From Rhodospirillaceae bacterium SYSU D60007 (GTDB taxonomy: Bacteria; Pseudomonadota; Alphaproteobacteria; Reyranellales; Reyranellaceae): a stretch of DNA of 64,000 bases. Shown one piece after another: positions 61,633 to 64,000 of this stretch. The translations under genes were made by a program, and so were the position numbers. The stretch covers positions 30,122 through 94,121 of the forward strand of contig QOCQ01000025.1 in NCBI GenBank assembly GCA_003574685.1, read 5' to 3'. Position 1 is the stretch's first letter; each line of letters begins with the position of its first letter. The notes under the pieces were generated by a model, which did not search any database, was not told where the DNA came from, and saw nothing but the letters and a program-made list of their open reading frames with translations.

Positions 61633-61756
61633 CCTTCCCCCGCAGGGGGAAGGTGGCGCGCCAGCGCCGGAAGGGGGATGCCTCAACAAGCACGCCGCCG
61701 CAGGTGTTGCACCATCCCCCTTCCGCCCTTCGGGCACCTTCCCCTCCGGGGGAAGG
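61633..61756. repeat. Type B palindromic repeat, copy 7
   Basis: A 124-bp copy with small changes (CCCCCGCAGGGGG in hairpin 1; one C lost in hairpin 2). It directly bounds the phage head module on its 3' side. Confidence 0.88.
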
Positions 61757-61837
61757 AATTTTATCGTCACGACGCATCCCGGCGCCGTCAGAAACGTTCA
61801 CGCTTGCGCCGGCTCACGCGGCATCTGGAGGATCCGC

Positions 61838-62248
61838 ATGGAACACAGGACACTGGACGAGCTCAGGTCGTCGGCGCTGACCGCGCCGGCGCGCGCGATG
61901 ACCCGCCGGGAGAAGCTGGAGCGCTGGGCAACGCTGCTGGAACGCCACACCGCACCGCTGAAGGCGCTGGCGGGCATCGAATTCCTGACCACGGACAAAC
62001 GTCTGGCCTTGCGCGGCGACAACTCGCCGCTCGCGCTGGCCTACGCCGATCCTGTCCTGAGAGAGCAGGGTTTGTGCAGTGACCAGCTTGGGGCAGGAAT
62101 GGCCTTTTTCGGGCTGAGCAGCACGGAGGCGCACAGGCTGCTGTGCGTGTGCCATTGCGGGCGCACCGTCCAGGGCGACCAGCTCGCGGTCCGGCTGCGC
62201 TATGCCGCGCGGCATCCCGTGCTGTTCCGCTTCTTCAACTGGCTGTAA
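61838..62248 (+). CDS. Hypothetical protein
   Basis: A 136-residue protein: helical N-terminal half (DELRSSALTAPARAMTRREK, LERWATLLERHTAPLKALAG), then a central LRGDNSPLALAYADPVLREQ and a Cys-containing HRLLCVCHCGRTVQGDQLAV segment. CTGGAGGATC precedes the ATG. It overlaps the convergent glycolipid-binding gene by 14 bp. The C-x-C-x-C cluster might bind a metal. Not recognised as a phage tail gene or any other family. Confidence 0.65.
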   Translation: MEHRTLDELRSSALTAPARAMTRREKLERWATLLERHTAPLKALAGIEFLTTDKRLALRGDNSPLALAYADPVLREQGLCSDQLGAGMAFFGLSSTEAHRLLCVCHCGRTVQGDQLAVRLRYAARHPVLFRFFNWL

Positions 62249-62804
62249 GCGCGACCCGGCGGAAGAGATCGGGGTAGGTGACGACGAGACCCTCGCCGTC
62301 CACCTCGATCTCGCGCACGAAGTCGCTGTCCAGCGACTCGTAGCGGTAGCGGCGCAGGAGCTCGAGGCAGACATAGCGCTGGGGATCGGCGAGGACCTCG
62401 AACGCCGGCAGCAGGATGTAGACGACCTTCAGATCGGCGGACTGGCCCGCATGCAGGCCCAGCCGCCGGATCGGCAACGTGTTGGTGAAAGGCGTCAGCG
62501 GCAGGTCGACATCGATGGCGCCGTCGAGCTGCGGCAACGCGTTGCCCGCCGCGTCCTGCCATCTGCCTTCGCCATCGCCGATGAGGGTGAGGCTGCGCTG
62601 ATCGCCGATCACTTCGGCCTCGACACGGCGCGTGCGCCATTTTTCGTCACAACAAATGCGAAAGCGCGCGGCCACCGGCGTTCCTTCGTCGATGCCAACG
62701 ACCATTGCTTCCGCCACGATCTCTTCCGGCGACTGGCGCAGCACGAGATGCTGCAGGCCGGTGCCCGTCCAGTCCTGCCAGCGTGCGACGATCGTTCTCT
62801 CCAT
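62235..62804 (-). CDS. Putative glycolipid-binding domain protein (PF06475 type)
   Basis: A 189-residue cytosolic protein of the glycolipid-binding (DUF1089/PF06475) family: ARWQDWTGTGLQHLVLRQSP at the N-terminus, DVDLPLTPFTNTLPIRRLGL as the strongest signature, then VVYILLPAFEV and a C-terminal GEGLVVTYPDLFRR strand. A structural homologue binds glycolipid-like ligands; no catalytic activity is known. The ATG at 62804 is used; the open frame extends further upstream into the divergent phospholipase gene, which is not credible. Confidence 0.92.
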   Translation of the reverse strand: MERTIVARWQDWTGTGLQHLVLRQSPEEIVAEAMVVGIDEGTPVAARFRICCDEKWRTRRVEAEVIGDQRSLTLIGDGEGRWQDAAGNALPQLDGAIDVDLPLTPFTNTLPIRRLGLHAGQSADLKVVYILLPAFEVLADPQRYVCLELLRRYRYESLDSDFVREIEVDGEGLVVTYPDLFRRVALTAS

Positions 62805-62864
62805 GCCGGCCTCCGTGGCTTTCGTGACGCATGATACACAGGACGGCAGGTCAGGAGAGTTGCC

Positions 62865-64000
62865 ATGCCGTCGCCATTGCCACCCCTCAAAAGCCACCGC
62901 GACCAGCCGCGCCCGCCCTTCGAGCAGATCGTGCTGCTGTTGCAGGGCGGCGGCGCGCTGGGTGCCTACCAGGCCGGCGTCTACGAGGCGCTGGCGGAGG
63001 CCGGGCTCGAGCCCGACTGGGTCGCCGGCATCTCGATCGGCGCGATCAACAGCGCCATCATCGCCGGCAATCCGCCGGCGGAGCGCGTCGCGAAGCTGCG
63101 CGCGTTCTGGGAGGCGGTGACGGCGCATCCGCTGGGTAGCTGGGGCGAGGCGTTCTCGGCCTGGCCCGCCGGAAACGACATGATGCGCGCCATGATGGCG
63201 CGGCTCAATGCCGGCTTCGCCATGACGGGCGGCGCGCCGGATTTCTTCACGCCGCGCGTGCCGCCGCCGTGGCTGGCGCCGTCGGGCAGCGTCGAGGCCA
63301 GCAGCTACTACGATACGACGCCGCTGCACGCCACGCTGGAGCGGCTGGTCGATTTCGAGCGCATCAATCGCGACGAGATGCGCATGACCATCGCCGCGGT
63401 CAACGTGCGCTCCGGCAATTTCGTGCTGTTCGACACGCGCACGCACGACATCCGCCCCCAGCATGTGATGGCCAGCGGCGCGCTGCCGCCGGGCTTTCCG
63501 CCGGTCGAGATCGAGGGCGAGCACTACTGGGACGGCGGGCTGGTCTCCAACACGCCGCTGCAATGGGTGCTGGAGAGCGAGCCGCAGCACGACACCCTCG
63601 CCTTCCAGGTCGATCTGTGGAACGCACGGGGCGATCTGCCGCGCACCATCATGGAGGTGGCGACGCGGCAGAAGGACATCCAGTATTCCAGCCGCACGCG
63701 CGCCAACACCGACCGCTTCCGCCAGCTCCAGCGGATGCGCTGTGCGCTGCACGCTGCTGGAGAAGCTGCCGGACAAGCTGAAGCAGAGTGCCGAGGCGAA
63801 GATGCTGGCCGCTGCCGCCAGCCAGAAGGTCTACAACATCGTGCACCTGATCTACCGCGCGCAGCGGCACGAAGCCGATTCAAAGGACTACGAGTTCTCG
63901 CGCAGCAGCATGGAGGCGCACTGGCAGAGCGGCTATCAGGATACGGCGCGCACGCTGCGCCATCCCGAAGTGCTGCAGCGCCCGCAGACGCTTGATGGCG
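62865..64000 (+). pseudogene. Patatin-like phospholipase (DUF3734 type) with a frameshift, partial
   Basis: Patatin domain: oxyanion hole QGGGALGAYQAGVYEAL (~residues 26-42), nucleophile in AGISIGAINS (GxSxG, ~Ser68), catalytic Asp in YWDGGLVSNTPLQW. Near 63750, after the conserved QLQRMRCALH, the frame shifts: the expected LLEKLPDKLKQSAEAKMLAA continues in another frame, which then stays open through VYNIVHLIYRAQRHEADSKD and HWQSGYQDTARTLRHPEVLQ to the window end. About 2 bases appear lost (or 1 gained). Either the gene is broken or this is a sequence error. The catalytic domain is intact. Divergent from the glycolipid-binding gene. Confidence 0.8.

Overview
The window is GC-rich, gene-dense DNA that looks like the chromosome of an alphaproteobacterium. 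Pointers are a TAXI-type TRAP transporter with fused permease, HWE/HisKA_2 histidine kinases, a low-molecular-weight-type arsC with an AqpS-like channel, a PmtA-like methyltransferase, a CIRCE element before groEL, and many short palindromic intergenic repeats. I would not assign it below class level. No rRNA, tRNA, CRISPR array or complete insertion sequence was seen.

Layout. 1-3.3 kb: DUF429 protein (partial), orphan higA with a nearly erased higB, acyl desaturase, CspA, rhodanese. 3.4-8.6 kb: catabolic cluster of amidohydrolase, short-chain dehydrogenase, fused TRAP permease and divergent TAXI binding protein. 8.8-14.9 kb: two methyltransferases, DUF1801 protein, a RES/DUF2384 toxin-antitoxin pair, a MORN protein and a TadG-like protein. 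15.2-19.8 kb: a GrdB-like reductase interrupted by one in-frame UGA that is probably selenocysteine, a frameshifted PNPOx-like gene, RidA, phytanoyl-CoA dioxygenase with divergent TetR regulator, and a putative metallopeptidase. 19.8-21.4 kb: arsR-arsC-aqpS. 21.5-25.2 kb: gene debris (NTF2-like and groEL fragments), an O-methyltransferase-like protein, a ferritin-like protein and a hemerythrin. 25.2-29.4 kb: two HWE kinases and a response regulator. 29.6-34.3 kb: two tandem Tat-exported GH1 glycosidases and an OprB porin. 36-38 kb: groEL without groES. 39.3-42.2 kb: quinol-dependent NO reductase and SirB2-like protein. 42.2-43.8 kb: phage terminase large subunit. 44.1-52.4 kb: response regulator, thermonuclease, type I secretion ABC and adaptor pair, lipid-kinase-like protein, and a stress-type group (PRC-barrel, hemerythrin, small membrane proteins). 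52.6-56.4 kb: ribose-type sugar ABC transporter. 56.5-57.5 kb: topoisomerase IB. 57.6-61.6 kb: podovirus (BPP-1-like) head module. 61.8-64 kb: unknown protein, glycolipid-binding-domain protein, and a frameshifted patatin-like phospholipase.

Working together. The TRAP/TAXI system, SDR and amidohydrolase probably import and degrade one organic acid. OprB and the two GH1 enzymes look like a beta-glucoside uptake and cleavage unit. The ars genes look like an arsenate-to-arsenite-to-channel detoxification route. qNOR detoxifies or respires NO.

Main point of interest: the GrdB-like gene at 15236-16105 has an in-frame UGA exactly where a redox Cys is expected (UxxC), followed 10 nt later by a 7-bp hairpin. 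Also notable are an intact terminase lying about 14 kb from an intact head module of the same phage type, a higB reduced to five codons, and at least three families of intergenic palindromic repeats.
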